DNA from: Caryophanales bacterium
GTDB taxonomy: Bacteria > Bacillota_I > Bacilli_A > Izemoplasmatales > UBA1188
DNA: 34,900 nucleotides
NCBI GenBank assembly: GCA_016287865.1
Contig: JAEEXP010000012.1
Coordinates: forward strand, 1-34,900
Direction: 5' to 3'
The first letter of the stretch is position 1. Each line of letters starts with the position of its first letter. The position numbers were made by a program, and so were the translations under genes. Under the pieces are notes generated by a model that saw only the letters and a program-made list of their open reading frames with translations, did no database searches and was not told the origin of the DNA. Of this stretch, positions 26,785-34,361 are shown piece after piece.

Positions 26785-26820
26785 AAAAAATACCTCTATG
26801 CTAATTATAGCATAAAGGTA
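26785..26820 (-). terminator. ssb terminator hairpin overlapping the thyA promoter and ribosome site
   Basis: On the - strand, TACCTtTATGCTA, a 4-nt loop TAAT, then TAGCATAgAGGTA (one mismatch in 13 bp), followed by TTTTTT directly before the thyA ATG. It fits an intrinsic terminator of ssb. GAGG in the 3' arm is 8 nt from the thyA start and is its only ribosome site. Confidence 0.75.
26804..26812 (-). promoter_or_regulatory. Extended -10 inside the hairpin, thyA promoter
   Basis: On the - strand TGC-TATAAT (26812-26804) is a complete extended -10. The expected start lies near 26797, about 13 nt before thyA, so transcripts from here would contain only the 3' arm and escape the hairpin. Confidence 0.6.
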
Positions 26821-26840
26821 GTGTATATTGCCTATTTAAT

Positions 26841-27257
26841 TTATTCAGTTGATAATTCTGGATCAATTTCTAGCTCGACTAAGTCTTCACTATCGTCATT
26901 ATCGTCATCAGAATCATTCTTATTATTAGAGAATCCTTTACCCATATAGCAAACTCTTTCACCTACTACACTATAAGAATATACTTTTTTTCCTGTATCC
27001 TTATCAATGTAATTGTTTTGTTCAAGTCTACCTCTAACAATAACTAAAGTGTTTTTCTTGCATGTTGCTGCTATTGTTTCAGATATACCATCCCAAACAT
27101 AAACATAGATAAAATCTCTACCATAAGTTTCAGCTCCTTTTTGCTTAAAAGGCCTATCAACTACAAGGCATATTTTGCATCTTTTGACTCCTTCTTTTGT
27201 TTCAAATAATTCTGGATCTTTGCATACTCTTCCTGCTAATAAAACTTGATTAAACAT
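26841..27257 (-). CDS. ssb: Single-stranded DNA-binding protein
   Basis: OB-fold protein that coats ssDNA in replication and repair. N-terminal MFNQVLLAGRVCKDPEL, the F-IYVYVWDGISETIA strand and LVIVRGRLEQNNYID match the SSB core (residues 1-105). The tail is short and highly acidic (a run of Asp/Asn/Ser around 110-125), but the family's C-terminal DDDIPF/DDDLPF tip is not present; the end is IDPELSTE. The tip normally recruits PriA, RecO and others. This may be a paralogue, or the lineage may have changed the tip. Ribosome site CGGAGG. It reads away from the divergent hydrolase gene and toward thyA. Confidence 0.92.
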   Translation of the reverse strand: MFNQVLLAGRVCKDPELFETKEGVKRCKICLVVDRPFKQKGAETYGRDFIYVYVWDGISETIAATCKKNTLVIVRGRLEQNNYIDKDTGKKVYSYSVVGERVCYMGKGFSNNKNDSDDDNDDSEDLVELEIDPELSTE

Positions 27258-27290
27258 AATGTACCTCCGAAGAAAAAGTTACCAAGTTTA

Positions 27291-27296
27291 ATTATA
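27291..27296 (-). promoter_or_regulatory. Probable ssb -10 element
   Basis: Consensus TATAAT on the - strand, 33 bp before the ssb ATG. The best -35 at 17 bp is TTAGAT (27319-27314), a weak match. Confidence 0.5.
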
Positions 27297-27631
27297 AATT
27301 CCTAATCTGCTATATCTAAAATTATGTACTTAAATTAAAACATTTTTCTAAGAAAACTTAAGATGAAATTGAACATGATTCTATACATCAAAACATTTGT
27401 AGAAAATATAGTCAAATAGTGTCAAATTATTTAAATGAATAAAATAGTCATATTGTATGTACGCAATTAGAATTAACATGATAATTTACTATTAAAATAC
27501 TGATAAAAATATAAAAAATAAGGTAAAAAATGTAAATTCTCTTATTAGGAGAGGAAAATAACAAACTAACCATTTTAATAAAGCGTAAAAAATCAAACGA
27601 AAAATATTTATTAAAAATGTAAAAATATTAT

Positions 27632-27660
27632 TGTATTATTTTTTTTATTATTATATAATT
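27632..27660 (+). promoter_or_regulatory. Promoter of the alpha/beta hydrolase gene
   Basis: TTGTAT (27632-27637), 17 bp spacer, TATAAT (27655-27660). The start near 27667 leaves a leader of about 13 nt that includes GGAG. Confidence 0.65.
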
Positions 27661-27679
27661 AAAATACCTGGAGAAAATT

Positions 27680-28588
27680 ATGAATAAAATCACACTATTT
27701 ACATCTAAGGGAAGTAATGTGGTTGTTTATATATATGACGAAGTAAATAATCCCAAAGCCGTGGTTCATGTAGTACACGGTGCTTCCGAACATTTAACAA
27801 GATATGAAGACTTTATAAATTATCTTAATAAAAATGGATATATCGCACTTGGATGCGACTTTTTAGGTCATGGAGAGAGTTCACATGCTCCTGAAAACTA
27901 TATCTATTTCGAAGAAAAAGAGGCTTTTGAATCTCTTATTTTAACTAAAAACTATGCTGAAGAACACTATTCTGAGCTTCCATTATACTTAATTGGACAC
28001 TCAATGGGCTCATTCTTAGCTAGAAAGTTATTAATTGATTACCCAAAATCATATGCAAAAGCCATTATTTCTGGTACAACAACAATGCCTGGAATCATCA
28101 CAGGCTCAGCTAAGTGCTTAAGTGCAATTACGCGAGTATTTAGAGGAAAAAAAGGTATTTCACCTCTCCTAAATGAACTAGGAATGGGCGGTCTACCTAA
28201 GAAAATGATCAAGAAAGGTATACTTAAACCTGATGAAATGTGGATCACACACGATAAAGAAATTGCTGATTACTATAAAAATTCGCCTATTTGTGGGGAA
28301 GATTTCACAGTTTCTGCTTATCAAGGCATGTTCTCGTGGATAAATTATGTAGGAAAATCAAGCAAAATTAAGAAAGGTGATGAAACTACACCAATTCTAT
28401 TTATAGCTGGTGCTGAAGATCCACTATCTAATTTCGGAAAAGACATTAAAACAACTGTTGATTTATATAAGAAATGTAATTATGAGTTCATCGAATCTAT
28501 TGTTTATGACAATATGAGACATGAAGTACTCAACGAAATCGATAGACAAAGAGTATATAACGATTGTTTAAACTTTTTTGACAAATAA
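27680..28588 (+). CDS. Alpha/beta hydrolase, monoacylglycerol-lipase-like
   Basis: Serine hydrolase of 302 residues resembling the lysophospholipase / monoacylglycerol lipase group (Hydrolase_4). It has the oxyanion-side motif VVHGASEH (residues 31-38), GCDFLGHGES, and the nucleophile elbow GHSMG with S108. The acid is likely Asp in AGAEDPLS (about residue 245) and the base His in MRHEVLNE (about 280). The lid region from about 135 to 215 is basic and hydrophobic. No signal peptide is seen, so it is probably cytoplasmic. It is a monocistronic gene with its own promoter and terminator. The substrate is not defined by sequence; glycerides or lysophospholipids are the usual guess. Confidence 0.9.
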   Translation: MNKITLFTSKGSNVVVYIYDEVNNPKAVVHVVHGASEHLTRYEDFINYLNKNGYIALGCDFLGHGESSHAPENYIYFEEKEAFESLILTKNYAEEHYSELPLYLIGHSMGSFLARKLLIDYPKSYAKAIISGTTTMPGIITGSAKCLSAITRVFRGKKGISPLLNELGMGGLPKKMIKKGILKPDEMWITHDKEIADYYKNSPICGEDFTVSAYQGMFSWINYVGKSSKIKKGDETTPILFIAGAEDPLSNFGKDIKTTVDLYKKCNYEFIESIVYDNMRHEVLNEIDRQRVYNDCLNFFDK

Positions 28589-28618
28589 TAATATATAAAT
28601 TAGAATATTTGACTTATT

Positions 28619-28646
28619 AAGCGCATTTTATTGCGCTTTTATTTTG
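28619..28646 (+). terminator. Intrinsic terminator of the hydrolase gene
   Basis: A 7-bp stem, AAGCGCA (28619-28625) with TGCGCTT (28632-28638), a 6-nt loop and a T-rich tail. Confidence 0.88.
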
Positions 28647-28691
28647 TTTTAATATTTAATTAGTTATGTATAACCAAGTTATCTAAACAAT

Positions 28692-28743
28692 AAAAAAGTC
28701 CGGTTATGTATGCTTTATTTTATTCAGCATATAATAATCGGAC
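28692..28743 (-). terminator. Long terminator hairpin at the end of the deoD operon
   Basis: Arms 28698-28714 and 28726-28743 form a stem of about 17 bp with one bulged base, two G-T pairs and an 11-nt loop. On the - strand it is followed by TTTTTT (28697-28692), as expected for a terminator of the operon ending in deoD. Confidence 0.9.
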
Positions 28744-28778
28744 ATTTTAATAATTAATTAACTTTTGACAAATTTTAA

Positions 28779-29489
28779 CTAAATATTTAATGCAGAATTT
28801 AAAGCCAATTCCATCATTTCATTGAATGAATTTTGTCTTTGTTCAGCTGTTGTTTCAGTATGATTAACTAATGAATCACTGATTGTTAAGATACATGCAG
28901 CTTTCTTACCAAGGAACTTAGCATTAGCGAATAATGCAAATGATTCCATTTCAACACATAAGCATTTATGTTCTTCTACTTTCTTTGTATATTCATTATT
29001 AGTATGATAGAAAACATCTGATGAGTGGATACAACCTAGATGGATCTTTTTACCTAATTTCTCAGCAGTATTGATAATAACATCGTTTAATTCTTTAGAA
29101 GGTTTCATAACATCGCCTTCTTCTCCGCAGAATACTTTTGCGAATGTTGATTCGCTATATGCTGAATCAGCTAATACTACATCAAATAAATCACAATCAG
29201 TTGTATAAGAACCTGCTGAACCAATTCTGATAATAGCTTCTACACCATAAAACTTAAATAATTCATATGAATAAATACCAATACTTGGCATACCCATACC
29301 AGAACCCATTACAGTTACTTCTTTGCCTTGATATTTACCTGTGAAGGCAAACATATTTCTTACAGAATTAACCTTTCTAACATCAGTTAAATACTTGTTA
29401 GCAATATATTCTGCTCTTAGTGGATCACCTGGCATTAATACAACTTTTGCTATATCTCCAGGGTTAGCTAAATTATGAGGTGTTGACAT
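28779..29489 (-). CDS. deoD: Purine-nucleoside phosphorylase, DeoD type
   Basis: Hexameric PNP of 236 residues that cleaves purine (deoxy)nucleosides to base plus (deoxy)ribose-1-phosphate. The family signature GSGMGMPSIGIYSYELF is intact, as are VVLMPGDPLRAEYIA near the N-terminus (phosphate binding), RIGSAGSY, VEMESFAL (ribose-binding Glu) and the base-binding Asp in TISDSLVNH. The last gene of the - strand run, it is 5 bp after deoC behind AAGGAGAA, with a strong terminator downstream. Together with DeoC it covers purine deoxynucleoside catabolism; a phosphopentomutase is needed but not present here. Confidence 0.97.
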   Translation of the reverse strand: MSTPHNLANPGDIAKVVLMPGDPLRAEYIANKYLTDVRKVNSVRNMFAFTGKYQGKEVTVMGSGMGMPSIGIYSYELFKFYGVEAIIRIGSAGSYTTDCDLFDVVLADSAYSESTFAKVFCGEEGDVMKPSKELNDVIINTAEKLGKKIHLGCIHSSDVFYHTNNEYTKKVEEHKCLCVEMESFALFANAKFLGKKAACILTISDSLVNHTETTAEQRQNSFNEMMELALNSALNI

Positions 29490-29494
29490 TTTTA

Positions 29495-30139
29495 TTATTC
29501 TCCTTTCATGATATCAATGCCGTTAGAAGTACCAATTCTATCAGCACCAGCTTCAATCATTTTCATGGCATCTGCATATGTTTTAACACCACCAGAAGCC
29601 TTAACGTGTGCTTTATTTCCTACAACTGACTTCATGATAGCTACATCTTCAACTAATGCTCCACCTGTTCCAAATCCTGTAGAAGTTTTGACAAAATCTG
29701 CACCAGCTTCTAATGCTAATTCAGATACTTTTCTGATTTCATCTTTAGTAAGATAGCAAGTTTCAATAATAACCTTAAGAGTTAATGAACCGCATGCATC
29801 TTTTAATATTTTGATTTCATTTTTAACATAGTCATAATCTTGATCTTTTAGTTTAGCAACATTGATAACCATGTCGATTTCTCTTGCACCATTTTCAATA
29901 GCTTCTTTAGTTTCGAATAATTTAGTTGCAGTTGTGTTTTGTCCTAGAGGGAAACCAATGACTGTACAAACTAAAACATCACTACCTTCAAGTAACTTTT
30001 TAGCTAATGCAACGTTACAAGGGTTTACGCATACGCTCTTAAAATCATATTCTCTAGCTTCTGCGCATAATTTTTCAATTACTTCTTTACCACCCATAGC
30101 TTTTAAATATGTGTGGTCAATATATTTATTTAATTTCAT
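29495..30139 (-). CDS. deoC: Deoxyribose-phosphate aldolase
   Basis: Cleaves 2-deoxyribose-5-phosphate to acetaldehyde and glyceraldehyde-3-phosphate. The TIM-barrel enzyme is 214 residues, normal for the short bacterial type. The Schiff-base Lys lies in ADFVKTSTGFG (about residue 152), the second active-site Lys in VKASGGVKT (about 182) and the catalytic Asp in AREIDMVINV. The C-terminal phosphate-binding GADRIGTSNG is intact. Its AGGAGG ribosome site overlaps the end of the upstream yggT-like gene, so it is cotranscribed with the sepF-yggT pair, and deoD follows immediately. Confidence 0.97.
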   Translation of the reverse strand: MKLNKYIDHTYLKAMGGKEVIEKLCAEAREYDFKSVCVNPCNVALAKKLLEGSDVLVCTVIGFPLGQNTTATKLFETKEAIENGAREIDMVINVAKLKDQDYDYVKNEIKILKDACGSLTLKVIIETCYLTKDEIRKVSELALEAGADFVKTSTGFGTGGALVEDVAIMKSVVGNKAHVKASGGVKTYADAMKMIEAGADRIGTSNGIDIMKGE

Positions 30140-30147
30140 AGAACCTC

Positions 30148-30417
30148 CTATATTCTATATGATAAACTTATAAAAAACTGAGATATAACTGATAACATGA
30201 ATAATCCAATAGTTCCACCAATATCTAATATTCCACCGATTATAAGTCTTCCCATAAATATTTTATTGAATGGATAACAGATTATATTCAATATGTAATA
30301 GAACTTGGTAATTCTGATTTTATAGAATAATCCTAGTATAAATGTAATAAACACTATACCTGTATAAGCATAAATTGTAATACCAAGTACTCTTAATGCT
30401 ATTCTTAAAAACTCCAA
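30148..30417 (-). CDS. yggT: YggT/YlmG-family membrane protein
   Basis: An 89-residue protein with two long hydrophobic regions (about residues 10-32 and 55-85) separated by a loop containing YYILNIICYPFNKIF, which corresponds to the YggT pattern of 'P-f-i...f.r..iP' between two helices. YlmG/YggT sits next to sepF in most Gram-positives and is linked to the division site or envelope, though its role is not firmly known. It lies 2 bp downstream of sepF, supporting the assignment. Confidence 0.88.
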   Translation of the reverse strand: MEFLRIALRVLGITIYAYTGIVFITFILGLFYKIRITKFYYILNIICYPFNKIFMGRLIIGGILDIGGTIGLFMLSVISQFFISLSYRI

Positions 30418-30419
30418 GA

Positions 30420-30716
30420 TTAGTCCTCTGTATAATACTTAACAAAAGCCTTTATATCTGGGTCTTTTAAGTCTCTTTTAGTAGCTAAGAGGAATAAACT
30501 ATCACCTAATACAATTGGATATCCGTCAGTAGCATAATTTACGCCTTCAAGGAAGAATAACATTTGATTAGCTTCTTCTTTAGGACAATCTTTTAAATTT
30601 AATATAACTGGTTGTCCTTCCATTAACTTGTCAGCGATTTTTGTAGTATCTTTTGGATCTTTAACTACTATATAGTTAACTTTTTCTCTTATTTTTCTTT
30701 CATCAAATTTTGCCAT
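30420..30716 (-). CDS. sepF: Cell division protein SepF
   Basis: FtsZ-bundling and membrane-tethering division protein. At 98 residues it is short compared with the usual 140-150. The globular SepF (DUF552) domain is clear, with ADKLMEGQPVILNLKDC, EEANQMLFFLEGVNYATDG and the terminal LGDSLFLLA strand. The N-terminal amphipathic membrane helix and the long linker of Bacillus SepF are largely missing; only about 20 basic residues precede the domain. The pairing with yggT is the standard Firmicutes order. An extended -10 (TGT-TATAAT) just upstream may give it a promoter of its own. Confidence 0.92.
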   Translation of the reverse strand: MAKFDERKIREKVNYIVVKDPKDTTKIADKLMEGQPVILNLKDCPKEEANQMLFFLEGVNYATDGYPIVLGDSLFLLATKRDLKDPDIKAFVKYYTED

Positions 30717-30735
30717 AATTATACCTCAACACTTT

Positions 30736-30744
30736 ATTATAACA
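30736..30744 (-). promoter_or_regulatory. Possible internal promoter for sepF-yggT-deoC-deoD
   Basis: On the - strand TGT-TATAAT (30744-30736), an extended -10, lies in the 29-bp gap after queH. The sequence at the -35 position is poor. The predicted leader is about 13 nt and carries the GAGG of sepF. Confidence 0.4.
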
Positions 30745-30745
30745 T

Positions 30746-31342
30746 CTATTTATTATTCTTTTCTTGTAAACTAAACCTACAACCGCAATATTCTTGTCTA
30801 TAAAGACCGAATTCTTTAGATAATCTAATAGACTCTTTATAGCCCTCATGTTTCTTAAAATCAGAGTATAAATATCTAATATTTAATTTAGATTCAAGTT
30901 CGTTTCCAATCTCATTTAATAATTGTGCATTTTTATATGGAGAGACAGACAGAGTTGTTGTGAATATATCATAACCATTTTCTTTTGCGTACTTTGCAGC
31001 TTTCTCCATTCTATTTCTAAAGCACATTTCACATCTCTTAGAGAATTCACCTAAATGTTCATAACCTTTAACTTGGCATAAATATACTGATTCATCATAT
31101 TCACATTCTACAAGTTTAAAAGGCCAATGTTTATTTAGAATCTTTAGATTCTCTAATCTTTTAAAGTATTCTTCTTCAGGAAAAATGTTTGGATTATAGT
31201 ACATAATAGTCACATCAAAGTATGGTGATACTTGAGGATATACACCACATGTACAAGGTCCACAACATGCATGAAGTAAGAGTTTTGGTTTATTATCTTT
31301 ATCTATATTATTTAAATATAGTAATGTATCTTCTTTATTCAA
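30746..31342 (-). CDS. queH: Epoxyqueuosine reductase QueH
   Basis: Iron-sulfur enzyme for the last step of queuosine synthesis in tRNA wobble position 34 (a non-cobalamin alternative to QueG). The 198-residue length is normal. Conserved cysteines are all present: C26, C27, C30 and C32 (HACCGPCTC), the C104/C107 pair (RCEMC) and a CGC near the C-terminus, along with the YYNPNI and TTTLSVSPYKN blocks. The start is TTG (base 31342), inside the end of the preceding flavoprotein gene; no ATG nearby is suitable. No other queuosine pathway gene is in the window. Confidence 0.95.
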   Translation of the reverse strand: MNKEDTLLYLNNIDKDNKPKLLLHACCGPCTCGVYPQVSPYFDVTIMYYNPNIFPEEEYFKRLENLKILNKHWPFKLVECEYDESVYLCQVKGYEHLGEFSKRCEMCFRNRMEKAAKYAKENGYDIFTTTLSVSPYKNAQLLNEIGNELESKLNIRYLYSDFKKHEGYKESIRLSKEFGLYRQEYCGCRFSLQEKNNK

Positions 31343-32507
31343 GGGACATACCTGCCTTTATACCTGATAAGAATGCGAAAGATAGATTAAATCCTCCAGA
31401 TGGCGCATCTGTATCAACTAAATCACCTAAAATATATAGATTATCTACTAATCTAGATTCAAGTGTATCTTTAAGTTCAGTAGTCTTAATACCACCAGAT
31501 GTAGCTTGAGCATTTTCAATATCTCCAAGACCTGATACGGTAAATGTCATACTAAATAGATTTTTAACAATCTCTTTATTATCTTTAGATATATCATATA
31601 TGAGTTTAGCTAGTTCAGGATGAACTATATTATATAAACTCTCATATATATTTTTAGAATTAAAGATATAGTTTACAATTTCTTCTGTATCTTGATCTTT
31701 TAAGAAATCTATAACAATCATAGGATTAGAATCTAATCCTTTCTTATAGAGTCTTGAAAGTCTATTAGATACATTAAATGTAACTATTCCACTTAAAGCA
31801 TTATCTTTAAATAGTAATTCACCATCTTCGTGGTAATATTCTTCACCATCATTGATTAGATATACTCTAGCATTAAATCTTAAGCCTGATAAACGCTTTG
31901 TAATAGCTTTTTCTTTAACTTTAATATAAATATTAGATTGAACTAGTTTAGTGACTGTATGGCCAAAATCTTTTAGTGATACAAACATATTACCATCACC
32001 ACCAAGGGACTGATAATTAATAGAGCCTGTAGCTAAAGCTACACTTCTTGACAAAAAGGTATCATTTATTGTTTCAATAACGAAACATCCATCTTCATTC
32101 TTGAAAACTTTTTCTACAAATGTATCATAGAATATTTCAACACCTAACTCTGATAATTCTCTAAGTAATGCATGGGATATAGTTTTCGCAGACAAAGATA
32201 AAGGATAATATCTTCCTTCTTCATCCTTAAAATACTTAAGACCTAAAGAATCAATGAAAGAAAATAATAATTCTTTAGGGTTATCTCCAAATACTTCTGA
32301 AACAAATTCACTATTATCATAGATTAAAGGCGATAAATTATCATTAGTAAAATTGCCTTTACCATTTCCGGTAGAGGATAGTTTTCTAAGTGCGATAGGG
32401 TATTTTTCAAAAATACAGACGCTTTTATTAGGATTTAGTCTTTTATATGTGATGGCCATTGCCGCACTAGATGGGCCTAAACCAACTATCGCTAAATCAT
32501 AAAGCAT
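31335..32507 (-). CDS. BaiN/HI0933 (YhiN)-family flavoprotein
   Basis: Predicted FAD-dependent oxidoreductase of the HI0933-like family; the physiological reaction is unknown. The N-terminal dinucleotide fold IVGLGPSSAAMA replaces the usual GGGxAG with GLGPSSA. The family block 'RKL-xSGxGRCNxTN' appears as RKLSSTGNGKGNFTND. The C-terminal block reads LYILGDLVDTDAPSGGFNLSFAFLSG (key residues GD, D, GG, N). I prefer the ATG at 32507 (MLYDLAIVG), which has AGAGG 8 nt upstream, over an in-frame GTG at 32516; this gives 390 residues. It overlaps the rluD end by 11 bp and the queH start by 8 bp. Confidence 0.9.
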   Translation of the reverse strand: MLYDLAIVGLGPSSAAMAITYKRLNPNKSVCIFEKYPIALRKLSSTGNGKGNFTNDNLSPLIYDNSEFVSEVFGDNPKELLFSFIDSLGLKYFKDEEGRYYPLSLSAKTISHALLRELSELGVEIFYDTFVEKVFKNEDGCFVIETINDTFLSRSVALATGSINYQSLGGDGNMFVSLKDFGHTVTKLVQSNIYIKVKEKAITKRLSGLRFNARVYLINDGEEYYHEDGELLFKDNALSGIVTFNVSNRLSRLYKKGLDSNPMIVIDFLKDQDTEEIVNYIFNSKNIYESLYNIVHPELAKLIYDISKDNKEIVKNLFSMTFTVSGLGDIENAQATSGGIKTTELKDTLESRLVDNLYILGDLVDTDAPSGGFNLSFAFLSGIKAGMSLE

Positions 32508-33396
32508 TCTTTTCACCTCTTAATCTTTCAAGTTCTTCCTTAAAATAATCAGGTAGTGGATAACTGAATTCTTTAAATTCATTAGTTTCTGGATCATTAT
32601 ATCCAATAATACCTGCGTGTAAATATTGACCATATTCGTTGCCTTTTCTTGAATATAGTTTATCTCCATATACTGGATGTGAAATATAGGCCATATGAAC
32701 TCTTATTTGATGAGTTCTTCCAGTTTTTAATACACATTCAATATAAGTTCTATTCTTAAATCTTTCAATCACATGGAAAGTTGTGATAGCCTCTTTTCCG
32801 CCTTCCACAACTGCCATCTTTTTTCTGTTTCTAGGATCACGTCCAATTGGTGCGTTAATAATTCCATCATTTTCATTAATAACGCCATCAACTAATGCGT
32901 AATAAACTCTTTTAACTGTTTTGTTTTTGAGTTGTTCTGCTAAAGATTGATGAGCTTTATCATTTTTCGCAATTAATAAAAGTCCAGTCGTATCTTTATC
33001 AATTCTATGAACTATTCCAGGTCTTAACTCGCCATTTATACCTGATAGATCTTTAATTTGATATAAAAGTCCATTAACTAAAGTATTATCGATATTGCCA
33101 TGTGCAGGGTGCACAACCATTCCTTTAGGTTTATAGATAACTGCAACATTCTTATCTTCATATACTATTTCGATATTAAGATTTTGACTTTCAACTTTAG
33201 ACTCTTTTAAAACTGGTAATTCATAATCAATTAAATCACCATATTTAAGCTTATAATTTCTTTTCACAGTCTTTTTATTCACAGTGACGAGATTTTCTTC
33301 AATCATCTTCTCTGCCTTAGTTCTAGAGATTTCTAAGGCTTTTGAGAGATAAGAATCTAGCCTATCTGAGAGTTCATTTTCAAATCTTAATTCCAT
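32497..33396 (-). CDS. rluD: RluD/RluA-family 23S rRNA pseudouridine synthase
   Basis: Modifies uridines in large subunit rRNA; the exact sites cannot be told from sequence. Residues 1-60 are an S4 RNA-binding domain. The catalytic Asp is D133 in GIVHRIDKDTTGLLL. The YKPKGMVVHPAHG, LKTGRTHQIRVHM and HPVYGDKLY blocks are all intact, and 299 residues is normal. It sits directly after lspA (1-bp gap) as in Bacillus. The ribosome site is weak (AAAG only), suggesting translational coupling. Confidence 0.96.
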   Translation of the reverse strand: MELRFENELSDRLDSYLSKALEISRTKAEKMIEENLVTVNKKTVKRNYKLKYGDLIDYELPVLKESKVESQNLNIEIVYEDKNVAVIYKPKGMVVHPAHGNIDNTLVNGLLYQIKDLSGINGELRPGIVHRIDKDTTGLLLIAKNDKAHQSLAEQLKNKTVKRVYYALVDGVINENDGIINAPIGRDPRNRKKMAVVEGGKEAITTFHVIERFKNRTYIECVLKTGRTHQIRVHMAYISHPVYGDKLYSRKGNEYGQYLHAGIIGYNDPETNEFKEFSYPLPDYFKEELERLRGEKNAL

Positions 33397-33397
33397 A

Positions 33398-33976
33398 TTA
33401 CTTTATATTAATAACCTCATCTTCTTTAGTTTGAGTTTCTTCTTTAGCTTTTATCTTTTCTCTTTTTGGTTCAATAAAGATTAAATATATAATCATCATA
33501 ATAACGCCTACAGTAAGCCAAGTGTCTGCGATATTAAATACTGCGAATGGGAAACTACACATAGTGAGTTTTCCATTAACGAACCAAGGATAATAAATAA
33601 TAAATGATAGGAAATCAGTAACTGAATGAGATGGATAGAATATTCTATCAATCACATTTCCAAGTAATCCACCAATTAAAAGCGCCATTGAGATCATAAA
33701 CCATTTATTATTCTTAAATGATTTAACTTTAATAATGATAATGATGAACGCAGTGAGAACTATTGCCGCGATAGCTAATTGAATAATTAAGTTTGCGGTT
33801 GGATTACTTGTGAATTCAAATCCAAAGGCTACACCATCATTTTTAACGTAATTAATGTAGAAGAAATCTTTAATTACTGTGATAGATTCACCTTCTGTCA
33901 TTGTAGCCATAATAATAAGTTTAGCTGCTTGGTCTAATATAAGAAGGCCAAGTGCAATTAATAATGTAATAATCAT
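33398..33976 (-). CDS. lspA: Lipoprotein signal peptidase II
   Basis: Membrane aspartyl protease that removes signal peptides from prolipoproteins. Four helices (about residues 3-24, 62-83, 93-108 and 153-169) are visible. The catalytic Asp pair is D121 (HSVTDFLS) and D151 (FNIADTWL), with the conserved N-DGVAFG and GNVIDRI motifs. At 192 residues it is longer than usual (150-170) because of a charged Lys/Glu tail after residue 169. Active LspA implies lipoprotein processing in this organism. It is followed by rluD. Confidence 0.96.
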   Translation of the reverse strand: MIITLLIALGLLILDQAAKLIIMATMTEGESITVIKDFFYINYVKNDGVAFGFEFTSNPTANLIIQLAIAAIVLTAFIIIIIKVKSFKNNKWFMISMALLIGGLLGNVIDRIFYPSHSVTDFLSFIIYYPWFVNGKLTMCSFPFAVFNIADTWLTVGVIMMIIYLIFIEPKREKIKAKEETQTKEDEVINIK

Positions 33977-33983
33977 AATGCAC

Positions 33984-34361
33984 CTATAAGAAGAATAGAG
34001 GTATAGATATTATTTCAAGTAAAGCAACAATAACTATAACTACTAATACTATAATTAAATATTCAAAAAGAAACGCTTTAAATAAGCTAAAACCTTCAGG
34101 TTTTCTTAGTTTCTTAAAATTATTAATTTGAAACATATAGAAAATTGTAATAACCCAAAGGAGTGCGATACCAGATAAAGTATACGCAAGATAAGGCATG
34201 TGTACTAATACAAGGAAGACTTGGACAGTAATTAGTCCAATCAATATACCAATAATAAATGTGAAGAGTAGGCTTGCGACATTCACATTATCTCTTTCTT
34301 GGTCATTATAAAAATCTTTAAACTTCTTTTTTTCTTCGATTAATGATTTAAAGAATTTCAT
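33984..34361 (-). CDS. Unrecognised membrane protein, 125 residues
   Basis: I do not recognise a family. A basic, amphipathic N-terminus of about 25 residues is followed by three long hydrophobic stretches (about 28-52, 56-76 and 95-124), the last running to the C-terminus. Its ATG overlaps the TGA of the ylbL-like gene, and lspA follows 7 bp later, so it belongs to the same operon. The neighbours suggest an envelope role, but nothing in the sequence says which. Confidence 0.75.
   Translation of the reverse strand: MKFFKSLIEEKKKFKDFYNDQERDNVNVASLLFTFIIGILIGLITVQVFLVLVHMPYLAYTLSGIALLWVITIFYMFQINNFKKLRKPEGFSLFKAFLFEYLIIVLVVIVIVALLEIISIPLFFL

Larger units (their letters stand above)
27258..27679. 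other. AT-rich divergent intergenic region, no gene seen
   Basis: 422 bp between ssb (-) and the hydrolase (+). It is extremely A/T-rich. It contains the two outward promoters and a direct repeat GTCAAAT at 27411-27417 and 27421-27427. A small CTC-TTATTAG-GAG hairpin lies near 27540. No open frame longer than about 15 codons with a ribosome site was found. Confidence 0.7.
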
